From JAJTHJ01 sp046316025 (lineage in GTDB: Bacteria; Pseudomonadota; Gammaproteobacteria; Burkholderiales; Burkholderiaceae_F), in the NCBI GenBank assembly GCA_046316025.1, contig JBKCXU010000151.1:1-9726 (forward strand): a stretch of 9,726 nucleotides of DNA, written 5' to 3'. The translations under genes and the position numbers were made by a program. Positions 1 through 6,079 of the stretch are shown piece by piece. Below the pieces are notes generated by a model that saw only the letters and a program-made list of their open reading frames with translations, made no database searches and had not been told where the DNA came from. Every line of letters begins with the position of its first letter. Positions within the stretch are counted from its first letter, which is position 1.

Positions 1-626
1 TCGCCCTGTACGCCACCGGTAGCTACGCCGCACAGTGGGATGCGCGCCTCGAGGACTACGGCTGGACCACGCTCGCCAGCGCCGTGTTCGGCTTGCCGTT
101 CCTGTTGGGCCTGTTCACGCTCGGCGCGCTGGCCGGCCGGCTGGGTTGGCTCACACACCCGCAGCGCCACCCGCGCGTGTGGCGGGCGGCGTGGTGGATC
201 GGCCTGGCCGCCTTGCCGCTCTCCGCCGCCGGCGCGTGGCTCAACTTCGTCGCCGCCAGCGAGGCGCGCTTCGATGTGGCGGGCTTCACTCTGACCAGCC
301 TGGGCGCGTCCGTGGCGGTGCTGTACCTGGCCGCCATCGTCCGCTGGCGCGCGGCACCGACGGTTGCGGCGGCGATCCGCTGGCTGGCGCCGGCCGGGCG
401 GATGCCGCTGACCAACTACCTGATGCAGTCGGTGCTGATGGGCGTGCTGCTGGCAGGCTGGGGTCTGGGCTTGGGCGAGGCGCTGGGCCGCGGCCAGCTT
501 GCGCTGCTGGCGCTGGCGATCGTCGTTGTGCAGGTCGCGGCAAGCCGCGTGTGGATCGCGCGCTTTGGCAGCGGGCCGGTCGAGGCGCTGTGGCGCGCGT
601 TCACCTATCCGCGAGCCGCGCGATGA
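1..626 (+). CDS. DUF418 (YeiB-like) membrane protein, 5' end missing
   Basis: The reading frame is open from base 3 and ends at TGA 624-626, so only the C-terminal ~207 residues are present. The visible part has several hydrophobic segments (about 84-165, 190-245, 285-350 and 410-545 in nucleotide terms), consistent with a multi-spanning inner-membrane protein. The signature is near the end: PAGRMPLTNYLMQS, then a hydrophobic helix, then GSGPVEALWRAFTYP. DUF418 proteins typically carry a 'G+m.LTNYL.QS' stretch and finish with 'GP.E.lWR..ty', so family and C-terminus both look right. The biochemical role of DUF418 is not established; membrane transport or acyl transfer has been suggested for relatives. 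The true start lies left of the window. An internal GTG at 84 should not be taken as the start, because the frame continues upstream without interruption. Family assignment is fairly sure, function unknown. Confidence 0.85.
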   Translation, partial: ALYATGSYAAQWDARLEDYGWTTLASAVFGLPFLLGLFTLGALAGRLGWLTHPQRHPRVWRAAWWIGLAALPLSAAGAWLNFVAASEARFDVAGFTLTSLGASVAVLYLAAIVRWRAAPTVAAAIRWLAPAGRMPLTNYLMQSVLMGVLLAGWGLGLGEALGRGQLALLALAIVVVQVAASRVWIARFGSGPVEALWRAFTYPRAAR

Positions 627-796
627 GCGAGGCGATGCAGCACGACTACGCGCAGTGCGCACCGATCAACGACGCGGTATACGCCAAGCCGAAGGGGCAG
701 GCCGGGCTGCACGCGCTGCTGGCCGGCATTGCCACGCACGCACGGCTGCGTCGCGGCGAGCACTTCTGGCAATTCCCCTGCGAGCTGGCGGCGTGA
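623..796 (+). CDS. Small ORF (57 aa), hypothetical, coupled to DUF418 gene
   Basis: The ATG at 623 overlaps the stop of the DUF418 gene in the arrangement ATGA, the usual geometry for translational coupling by re-initiation. The predicted 57-residue product starts MSEAMQHDYAQ and ends FPCELAA. It has no signal peptide or membrane helix; it holds a moderately hydrophobic stretch (AGLHALLAGIATHARL) and two cysteines. I recognise no family. It stops only 10 bases before the convergent lipoprotein gene ends, so it fills what would otherwise be a gap of about 180 bases in a densely coded region. That packing and the overlap favour a real gene, but its small size and generic high-GC composition leave open a chance ORF. 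Confidence 0.45.
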   Translation: MSEAMQHDYAQCAPINDAVYAKPKGQAGLHALLAGIATHARLRRGEHFWQFPCELAA

Positions 797-806
797 AGGT
801 GCAGCG

Positions 807-1367
807 TCACCACCGATTGGCTCCGCGATCGAAGCGCGGATCGGGTCCGCCCTGCACCGAGCGGACGATGCCCGTCTCGTCGAAGATCACCGTCGTGACG
901 AAGTTCCACATCGGGTTCGGCGCGTAGGGGTAGACCCAGCCGGTGCGCCGGCTGGGGCCGTAGTACTCGGTCCAGGCCGGCGGGCCGAGCAGGCGCAGCA
1001 CATCGTCCCGGGTGTCGTGGTCGACCCGCACCTTGGCAAAGAAAGCGTCGCTGTGCACCTGATCGTTGGCGACCAGCCGACCCTCGCGGTCGAACTCGAG
1101 CATCCACGCGAACTGCTGCGCCCCGCCGAGCGGGTAGTACAAGCGCCTGCCGCCGTCGGGCAGCTCGAACACTGCCGCAGGCCGGCCGAGCGTGGCGACC
1201 GTCTGGCTCTCACTCGTGCCCAGCGGCACGCTGGCGGGCGTGGCGCAGGCCGCCAGCAGCGCCACGCTCCCCACAATGAGCGCTCGCCGCAGCGGTCGGG
1301 AGGGACTACAGTCCGTTGCCGCGCGTAGCGGCTTGAGGAGGGTCGAGATGAAATGGCTGATTCGCAT
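807..1367 (-). CDS. Lipoprotein with two BamE/SmpA-like modules
   Basis: The product has a lipoprotein signal: two arginines, a hydrophobic run ALIVGSVALLAA, then the lipobox cysteine (Cys41 counted from the ATG at 1367). The mature part (~145 aa) shows the same pattern twice: a 'G.s...V...LG.P' turn followed by an aromatic-rich strand and 'w...FD..G.l/v'. Copy 1 covers LGTSESQTVATLGRP to LEFDREGRL; copy 2 covers VDHDTRDDVLRLLGPP to VIFDETGIVRSV. This is the SmpA/OmlA (BamE) fold pattern, known from outer-membrane lipoproteins, but I cannot say it belongs to the BAM complex. The start is uncertain. ATG 1367 has a weak GAGG nine bases upstream and gives an unusually long 28-residue n-region. 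A CTG at 1292 would give a textbook 15-residue signal (MRRALIVGSVALLAA) but has no clear Shine-Dalgarno. The gene is divergent from the SRPBCC gene and, with the ATG start, overlaps it by 20 bases. Confidence 0.8.
   Translation of the reverse strand: MRISHFISTLLKPLRAATDCSPSRPLRRALIVGSVALLAACATPASVPLGTSESQTVATLGRPAAVFELPDGGRRLYYPLGGAQQFAWMLEFDREGRLVANDQVHSDAFFAKVRVDHDTRDDVLRLLGPPAWTEYYGPSRRTGWVYPYAPNPMWNFVTTVIFDETGIVRSVQGGPDPRFDRGANRW
1335..1342 (+). promoter_or_regulatory. Strong Shine-Dalgarno fixing the SRPBCC start
   Basis: GAGGAGGG sits five bases before ATG 1348. The open frame extends back to an ATG at 1192, but that part lies antisense to the lipoprotein gene and lacks such a site, so 1348 is the chosen start. 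Confidence 0.8.
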
Positions 1368-1878
1368 CGTTGTGGGCCTCGTCTTCGTGGTGGCCGCTTT
1401 CGTGGCCATCGGCTGGCTGCTGCCTGCCGAATTCAAAGTCCAGCGCAGCGCGCAGATTGCCGCGCCCGCCGACAAAGTGTATGTGCTGATCGCCGACCCG
1501 CGCGAGTGGAAGCGCTGGGGCGTGTGGAGCCGGCGCGACCCGGCGATGAAAATGGACTACAGCGGCGCGGCGAGCGGCGCCGGCGCACGCTGGAGTTGGC
1601 AGAGCGAAAGCGAGGGCAACGGCGTGATGGAGTTCACCGCCGCCAAGCCCAACGAGCGCATCGCCTACACGCTGACCTTTCCCGACATGGGCATGCAGTC
1701 GCGCGGCGTGTTGGAGATAACGCCAGCCGGCCCGGGTGTGGTCGTCACCTGGACCAACGAAGGCAACATGGGCAGCAACCCGATCAACCGCTGGTTTGGG
1801 TTGTTCATGGACAAGCTGGTCGGCCCGGATTTCGCGGCGGGACTGGACAACCTGAAGCAGATTGCGGAGGGGAAGTAG
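1348..1878 (+). CDS. Membrane-anchored SRPBCC (polyketide cyclase-like) protein
   Basis: The product is 176 residues. Residues 4-25 form one hydrophobic helix (IRIVVGLVFVVAAFVAIGWLL), a likely membrane anchor. The rest fits the SRPBCC / Polyketide_cyc2 fold: 'VQRSAQIAAPADKVYVLIADP' with the tryptophan-rich REWKRWGVWSRRDP, a middle strand region with GARWSWQSESEGNG and ERIAYTLTF, then GVVVTWTNEGNMG and the long C-terminal helix MDKLVGPDFAAGLDNLKQIAE. The fold makes a deep hydrophobic pocket for lipids or other apolar ligands. Proteins of this anchored type are widespread in proteobacteria but lack a known substrate, so no function is given. It is read divergently from the lipoprotein gene and is followed by a repeat, so it probably stands alone. 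Confidence 0.85.
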   Translation: MKWLIRIVVGLVFVVAAFVAIGWLLPAEFKVQRSAQIAAPADKVYVLIADPREWKRWGVWSRRDPAMKMDYSGAASGAGARWSWQSESEGNGVMEFTAAKPNERIAYTLTFPDMGMQSRGVLEITPAGPGVVVTWTNEGNMGSNPINRWFGLFMDKLVGPDFAAGLDNLKQIAEGK

Positions 1879-1913
1879 CTTCGTACTGACTCGCCGTGCT
1901 CGTGTCGGCGCTG

Positions 1914-2016
1914 GCCCTCACCCGCTCGCTTCGCTCGCACCCTCTCCCACTGATCTGGGCGAGGGTTGTTTTCTCCCCTCGCCCGCATTAGCGGGAGAGG
2001 GGCCGGAGGTGAGGGC
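1914..2016. repeat. Two-hairpin palindromic intergenic repeat (copy A, full length)
   Basis: The 103-base element is bounded by perfect 9-bp inverted termini, GCCCTCACC (1914-1922) and GGTGAGGGC (2008-2016). The left half contains CCCTCTCCC...GAGGG around 1940-1965. The right half is a clear hairpin: CCCCTC-G-CCCGC (1975-1986), loop ATTA, GCGGG-A-GAGGGG (1991-2002). Read on the minus strand, the right half matches copy B at 6448-6489 almost base for base; the left half resembles copy C at 6537-6582. The layout resembles REP/BIME-type or MITE-like repeats. No T-run follows the hairpins, so they are not obvious rho-independent terminators. The rest of the gap (1879-1913 and 2017-2130) shows nothing I can assign. 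Confidence 0.85.
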
Positions 2017-2130
2017 GACGGGCGCTGCGAACTCGGTGCGCCGCAGCCTGTGGTTGCTCTCTCGCACTCGCATAGCGCGGAAAGCGTTGGGAGTAGGTGT
2101 CGGCCGCGCCGCGCTGACACAATCCCCCCG

Positions 2131-3321
2131 ATGTCCTCCGCCACCCGCGCGCTGGTTGCCACCACCGCGATCCAGATCGCCGTCTCTCTCGCCGCGTTGA
2201 CGTTGCCGGCCATCGCCCCCGTGGTTGCGCGCGACCTGGGCGTACCGGCTTCTATGGTCGGCACCTACATCTCGCTGCTCTACCTCGGCGCGGCCGCGGC
2301 GGCGCTCGCCGGCGGCGGGCTGGTGTTGCGGCTGGGGGCGATCCGCCTGTCGCAATGGGCGCTGCTGTTGTGCGCGGGCGGCCTGCTCGTCGGGCTGACG
2401 CCGCTGTTGGCGGTGGTCGCCGCGGCGGCGCTCCTCATTGGCCTGGGCTACGGGCCGATCACGCCCGCCTCCAGCCACGTGCTCGCGCGCACCACGCCGC
2501 CCGAGCGGCGCGCGCTCACGTTTTCGATCAAGCAGACCGGCGTGCCGGCCGGCACCGCACTGGCCGGCATCGTGGTGCCGCCGCTGGCGGTTGCCTTCGG
2601 CTGGCAGGTCGGTGTGGCCGCGGTGGCCGTAGCCTGCGCGCTGCTGGCGCTTACCGTGCAGCCCCTGCGCGCCGAACTCGATGCCGACCGCGACCCGCGG
2701 GCGCGGCTGTCCGCCGCCGCGCTCATCACCGCGCTGCGGCTGGTGCTGGCCACGCCGCCGCTGCGCACACTGGCGGCGGTGTCGTTCGTCTTTGCCGGCA
2801 TGCAGATGTGTACGGCAAGCTTCATCGTCGCCTATCTGGCCGAGGAAGTCGGCCTGACGCTGGTCACTGCCGGGCTGGGTCTGACGGCGGCCAGCGTCGC
2901 CGGCGTGGGCGCGCGCATCTTCTGGGGCGCGGTGGCCGACCGCTGGCTGAGCCCGCGCGCCACGCTCGCCCTGCTCGGCGCGTTGATGGCGGTCTTCGCG
3001 TGGACGGCGGCGGGCTTCTCCGCGGCGTGGCCGCTGCCACTGCTGCTCGCCGCCTGCGCCGTGCTGGGTGCGACCGCGATCGGCTGGAACGGCGTGTATC
3101 TCGCCGAAGTCGCCCACGTGGCCGCGCCGGGGCAGGCGGGCCTGGCCACCGGCGGGTGCCTGTTCTTCACCTACGTCGGCGTTGTGTTCTGCCCGTTCCT
3201 GTTCGGCGTGTTGCAGCGGGCGAGCGGGAGCTATGCGCTGGCGTTTGCGATTGCGGGGGGAGTTTGTGCGGTGACGGCGTCATTGCTGATGCAGAAGAAA
3301 GCGCGACCACGGCCCCTTTAG
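2131..3321 (+). CDS. Major facilitator superfamily transporter (12 TM)
   Basis: The product is 396 residues, the usual size of a compact MFS permease, and alternates hydrophobic helices with short loops throughout. The loop between helices 2 and 3 (residues ~61-75, GGGLVLRLGAIRLSQ) is a degenerate form of MFS motif A. The central cytoplasmic loop (~178-195) is charged (LRAELDADRDPRARL). Its counterpart after helix 8 reads WGAVADRW (~265-272), the expected repeat of motif A in the second half. GWNGVYLAEVAHVAAPGQAG (~318-337) is typical of the helix 10-11 region in organic-anion/drug-type MFS proteins. The substrate cannot be told. ATG 2131 is chosen because it opens the first helix after a short polar N-terminus; the frame upstream is only intergenic repeat. 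No strong Shine-Dalgarno precedes it (CCCCCCG). The gene converges on the ATPase gene with 24 bases between stops. Confidence 0.88.
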   Translation: MSSATRALVATTAIQIAVSLAALTLPAIAPVVARDLGVPASMVGTYISLLYLGAAAAALAGGGLVLRLGAIRLSQWALLLCAGGLLVGLTPLLAVVAAAALLIGLGYGPITPASSHVLARTTPPERRALTFSIKQTGVPAGTALAGIVVPPLAVAFGWQVGVAAVAVACALLALTVQPLRAELDADRDPRARLSAAALITALRLVLATPPLRTLAAVSFVFAGMQMCTASFIVAYLAEEVGLTLVTAGLGLTAASVAGVGARIFWGAVADRWLSPRATLALLGALMAVFAWTAAGFSAAWPLPLLLAACAVLGATAIGWNGVYLAEVAHVAAPGQAGLATGGCLFFTYVGVVFCPFLFGVLQRASGSYALAFAIAGGVCAVTASLLMQKKARPRPL

Positions 3322-4693
3322 GCCTTGCTCCGATTGACCCAGGAGTTACGCCTGCTTCTTAACGAGCCTCGGGCGTGCTCTGACATAGGCTGCGAACAAA
3401 GAATCGTGAAAGCGATAGTACCTATCGCGGAGCTTCTCGACTTCACTTCCGTACTCGTCAGACACCAACTGCCCTACATACTGACTTGCGTTATCTACGC
3501 CTTGGTCAAGCGCCAGTTTGTAGGCATTTGTTGTCCAGACTTCGCCGTCTGCGGCTTGCGTTTCGGCCATGGCCTTCAAAACTGTTTCGCGCTGCTCTGA
3601 CGAAGCGACGGCCTTCTTGTAGCGACCTTCGAGCACTGGATCAGCTCCGCGCTCCGCAATCGACTTGACGGTGGCGTCAACGTCTTCGAAGGTAATCGTT
3701 TGCTTGCCTGCCTGAAATGCGAGGCGAAGCGCGTACTTTCCGATCAGGTGAACCATATAGGGATGGCCCTGAGCCAGAGTTACGACTCGGTCAGCGGCAG
3801 CGGACTCAAAGGTGATCGCCTTCGCGATTGAAGATTCGGCGATGCTGATGATCTCCTTTAGTTCGGCAGGGCTCATCGAAGGCAATGTAATTATTGAGCC
3901 TGCAAACAGCCGGTCCGAGGACTGATGCTCTTTCATCAGGTATTGAATGTCCTGCGCAACGCCTACCAAGCAGAATTTGACCTTCGGTACGTTTGTGGAT
4001 AATGCTTTTAGGAAGGACGCAAAGCCTGACGGATCGGCTATCTGATCAAATTCATCCACGACGATCAGCACGCCATCGGTAGCAACGGACTGCTCGACGA
4101 TTGCCGCGACGGCGTTTGTGAAGACTGTATCGATCGCGTGGGCGGACAACGCGGCCTCTGAGGCAGTTTCCGTCTTCTTCTCGCCTCCGAGCTCGACCTC
4201 GGCGCCGAAGACATTGACGCCAAATTTCGGACTGTACCCTTTGACGACTTTTGTAGCCTTCGGGATGTCATAGACCCAGTCAGCGAGGCAACCAGCGGAG
4301 GTGAGGAGGCGCTCAAGCAAGTCTGTCGTGTTCTGAACCGTCTTGCCGCAGGCAAAGTAGACGGTTAGGAAGTCAAGCTTCTGGTCATGTGGAAGCCCCA
4401 GTTTCTGGAGCAAATCGTTATCGCCTGTGGCGATGTTCGTGATCTGCCTGGAGAGCGACGTCTTGCCAATTCCACGATTGCCGACTATTGCGATATGCGC
4501 GCCGCTGGCGATGAGCGCGTAGTAGGCTTCGCTAACGGCATCTTTGCGCCCTGCAAATCTTGTGGCGCTACTTACTTCCTTAGCTGGCTGGAAGGCGTTC
4601 TCGATCTCAGTGATCGTCGGCTTGGCCATCTGGTCTCCCTGGACCTGAATTGGGACTTGACGCTAACCGGACTCGGTTCCTAGCAGGCCTAAC
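3322..4693 (-). mobile_element. Probable stranded integron gene cassette carrying the AAA+ ATPase
   Basis: This segment runs from the attC-type core site GTTAGGC (minus strand, 4693-4687) through the ATPase gene to the MFS stop. Its GC is visibly lower than both sides: three lines I counted gave about 47, 52 and 62%, against about 75% in MFS lines. A single promoterless gene starting some 60 bases after a GTTRRRY core is the standard cassette layout. The expected attC at the 3' end of the gene is not there. Only GCGTAAC, six of seven matches to RYYYAAC, overlaps the ATPase stop (3345-3351), and 24 bases later the MFS gene ends. No integrase gene or attI is visible. Boundaries are inferred, and the right-hand side of the argument (the attC site) is much stronger than the left. 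Confidence 0.5.
3346..4629 (-). CDS. AAA+ ATPase, ORC/Cdc6- or archaeal-ATPase-like
   Basis: The product is 427 residues, with no signal peptide or membrane helix, so probably cytoplasmic. The N-terminal FAGRKD (25-30) corresponds to the 'F.GR..e' box ahead of the P-loop in ORC/AAA_16-type ATPases. Walker A is GNRGIGKTS (50-58, Lys56) and Walker B is VLIVVDEFDQI (187-197, Asp192-Glu193). LVGVAQD (221-227) occupies the sensor-1 strand position. GHPYMVHLIGKYA (288-300) and the ending YRFHDSLFAAYVRARP (405-420) suggest the lid and a C-terminal winged-helix region. The start is supported by AGGGAGA four bases before the ATG. Such ATPases act in replication initiation, transposition, signalling or defence; no partner gene lies beside it, so I assign no role. 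Base composition differs sharply from its neighbours, suggesting horizontal transfer. The gene appears intact, with all ATPase motifs present. Confidence 0.88.
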   Translation of the reverse strand: MAKPTITEIENAFQPAKEVSSATRFAGRKDAVSEAYYALIASGAHIAIVGNRGIGKTSLSRQITNIATGDNDLLQKLGLPHDQKLDFLTVYFACGKTVQNTTDLLERLLTSAGCLADWVYDIPKATKVVKGYSPKFGVNVFGAEVELGGEKKTETASEAALSAHAIDTVFTNAVAAIVEQSVATDGVLIVVDEFDQIADPSGFASFLKALSTNVPKVKFCLVGVAQDIQYLMKEHQSSDRLFAGSIITLPSMSPAELKEIISIAESSIAKAITFESAAADRVVTLAQGHPYMVHLIGKYALRLAFQAGKQTITFEDVDATVKSIAERGADPVLEGRYKKAVASSEQRETVLKAMAETQAADGEVWTTNAYKLALDQGVDNASQYVGQLVSDEYGSEVEKLRDRYYRFHDSLFAAYVRARPRLVKKQA

Positions 4694-4760
4694 GTCTGAA
4701 TTGAGCTGCATGCGCCGGCACGCTGGAGAAAAAGGAGTCAGGCTCGAATTAACTTTCGGA
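4687..4760 (-). other. Putative integron attC recombination site
   Basis: Read on the minus strand, the site ends in GTTAGGC (4693-4687), matching the R' core GTTRRRY. Inside it, L' GCTCAATT (4706-4699) pairs with L'' AATTCGAGC (4750-4742). L'' carries one extra C (4746) just after AATT, the position of the extrahelical base in well-known attC sites (for example TTC-AAGC against TT-AAGC in aadA-type sites). An additional CTG/CAG pairing (4706-4708 with 4739-4741) can extend the stem with a second bulge. Unpaired spacers of five and three bases separate arms and cores. The distal core R'' is degenerate: TCCGAAA against RYYYAAC, four of seven. The central 30 bases are variable, as expected. Between this site and the UPF0158 stop (4761-4899) I see nothing assignable; between the core and the ATPase start (4630-4686) only its Shine-Dalgarno. 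Confidence 0.6.
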
Positions 4761-4899
4761 GAAGATCGGCGCAGCAGCATCGGGGATAACGAGAGGGCGG
4801 CGGCTTGCGCGGCACTGTAGCTTTGGCCGAAAAGTATGTCGAGTACGGCCCGCTCCGGAAAAGCAGCAGCCGAGTGCAGTCGCCCCGCCGCGTCGTCTG

Positions 4900-5346
4900 T
4901 CACGGCTTCACCCTCAGCCCATTGCTCTCCACCCACTCCGTCATCGCCCGCCGCTCGGCGGCATCGCGGTAGTCGTACCAGGCTTGCGTGCGGCCGCGCC
5001 GCTCCACCAGCGCGCGGAAGCGGCCGTAGGCGCCGCGCCGGTGGAACATCGCCCGCACCTCGGCGTAGTCGTCGGGCAGAACGTCGCGCGTGAAGTCGAA
5101 AACCAAGGACTGGCCGAGATCGAACAGGCGCTTGTCGGGCATGCGCAGGTAGTTGTCGCTGTCGAGGTCGGTCGGCAACGCTTCGTCGGCGGGGGTGTCG
5201 CTGGACGTGTTGTGGATGCGCTCGTCGCGGCGGTCGATGTACGCGGCGGCATCTAGCGACTGGCCTGCGGCAACCCACTCGAAGGCGCCCCACGGATCGC
5301 TGTAGGCGACGCTGGGCGGTGGCGGGGCTGTCTCTGGCGTGCTCAT
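4900..5346 (-). CDS. UPF0158 family protein
   Basis: The product is 148 residues and soluble, with a proline-rich N-terminus. It shows the UPF0158 pattern in order: AFEWVAAGQSLDAAAYIDRRDERIH (21-45, the opening helix and strand with an acidic turn); NYLRMPDKRLFDLGQSLVFDF (65-85, matching '..IP....fdeyd.m.dF'); and the C-terminal block RRGAYGRFRALVERRG (103-118), AWYDYRDAAERRAMTEWVESNGL (122-144). The last block is very characteristic, with the conserved 'GaF.RFk' and 'W..f.......a..WL..ngI' positions. No biochemical function is established for this family. GC content is high, like the chromosome, in contrast to the ATPase downstream. A weak AAGG lies just before the ATG. It follows the methyltransferase gene by 25 bases on the same strand and could be co-transcribed with it. 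Confidence 0.82.
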   Translation of the reverse strand: MSTPETAPPPPSVAYSDPWGAFEWVAAGQSLDAAAYIDRRDERIHNTSSDTPADEALPTDLDSDNYLRMPDKRLFDLGQSLVFDFTRDVLPDDYAEVRAMFHRRGAYGRFRALVERRGRTQAWYDYRDAAERRAMTEWVESNGLRVKP

Positions 5347-5371
5347 CGCCTTGTGCGGTTCTCCGCGAGCG

Positions 5372-6061
5372 TCAACTCAGCCCGTGTCGCGAGCCGAGTG
5401 TGGCGACGGCCCAGGTTTTCGCCGGCGCGCGCCAGTCGACGGTACCGAAGCCGAACCCGCGTAGCAGCGCTTCGATCTGCGCTTCCGACAGGCTTTCCGT
5501 CTCGAAGCGGTGATGCCAGCTGTCAGCGCCAATGTCGTAGCGCAGGTGCATGGTCGCGCGCGGGCCGTGGCGGGCGACACTCTCCAGCCACAGCGATGCC
5601 AGGCCGAGTCGTCCGAGCGGGCCGGGCTGCACCGTCGCGAGCCAATCTGGGTCGTGCCGTTGCAGCAGCAGCTTGCCGCCCGGCTGCAGGTGGCGCGCCG
5701 CGCAGGCCGCAAACGCGGCGCGCACCGCGGCGTCCGCGTGGTTGATCAGGCGGCTGGCGAGTAGCACGCGGTCGAAGCGGCGGTCCAGCGCGAGCGCCTC
5801 TATCGCCGAGAGCACGCGCTCCGCGCCGGCGGGAAGCTCCGCCAGCATGGCCGGCGAGTCGTCGACCGCGGTCGGGCGCAAGCCCCAGTCGAGCAGTACG
5901 CGCGTCAGGCGGCCGGTGCCGCAGCCCAACTCCAGGACCGACGCGCCCGCCGGCAAAAACTCGCGCACCGGTTCGAGGTCGTCCAGGTAGGGCGACTGCC
6001 GGTACAACTCGACCGAGCAGCCGTCCGGCGCCTGCGCACCGGGGCCGGAGCCGGAAGCCAT
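5372..6061 (-). CDS. Class I SAM-dependent methyltransferase
   Basis: The product is 229 residues, a single-domain Rossmann methyltransferase of the Methyltransf_11/25 type. Motif I is VLELGCGTG (42-50), binding S-adenosylmethionine. AVDDSPAML (65-73) holds the acidic residue at the end of strand 2. FDRVLLASRLINHAD (96-110) is motif IV with the following loop. LQPGGKLLLQRHDPDW (125-140) is the usual 'L.PGG.lll' strand 5. The C-terminal half adds strands ending in WAVATL. The target is unknown: the family covers small molecules, lipids, tRNA and proteins. The gene starts 18 bases after the CusF-like gene stop, suggesting one transcript. No Shine-Dalgarno stands before ATG 6061 (the preceding bases are a GGC-rich run), so translation may depend on the upstream gene or the start may be slightly different. 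Confidence 0.85.
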   Translation of the reverse strand: MASGSGPGAQAPDGCSVELYRQSPYLDDLEPVREFLPAGASVLELGCGTGRLTRVLLDWGLRPTAVDDSPAMLAELPAGAERVLSAIEALALDRRFDRVLLASRLINHADAAVRAAFAACAARHLQPGGKLLLQRHDPDWLATVQPGPLGRLGLASLWLESVARHGPRATMHLRYDIGADSWHHRFETESLSEAQIEALLRGFGFGTVDWRAPAKTWAVATLGSRHGLS

Positions 6062-6079
6062 CGCCGCCGCCGCTTGCGA

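Noticed and set aside
1975..2002. Hairpin as a rho-independent terminator after the SRPBCC gene
   Set aside because: The stem is strong but no U-tract follows on either strand, and the same sequence recurs at 6462-6489, so a repeat element explains it better.
2087..2123. Possible sigma-70 promoter for the MFS gene (TTGGGA with CACAAT)
   Set aside because: The spacing between the two boxes is about 25 bases, far from 17, and the match is weak.
1918..3117. A 399-codon open frame on the - strand antisense to the MFS gene
   Set aside because: Low-complexity Arg/Gln/Gly/Ala translation with no domain; the opposite strand encodes a clear 12-helix transporter.
4660..4672. Second core-like GTTAGCG (minus strand) between the attC-like site and the ATPase start
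   Set aside because: It does not fit GTTRRRY at the sixth and seventh bases, and no paired arms lie beside it.
4607..5293. A - strand frame running through UPF0158, the attC-like site and the ATPase start
   Set aside because: It is the shifted frame of UPF0158 extended into intergenic DNA. The part over 4690-4760 is just the attC-like sequence translated and is not a protein domain.
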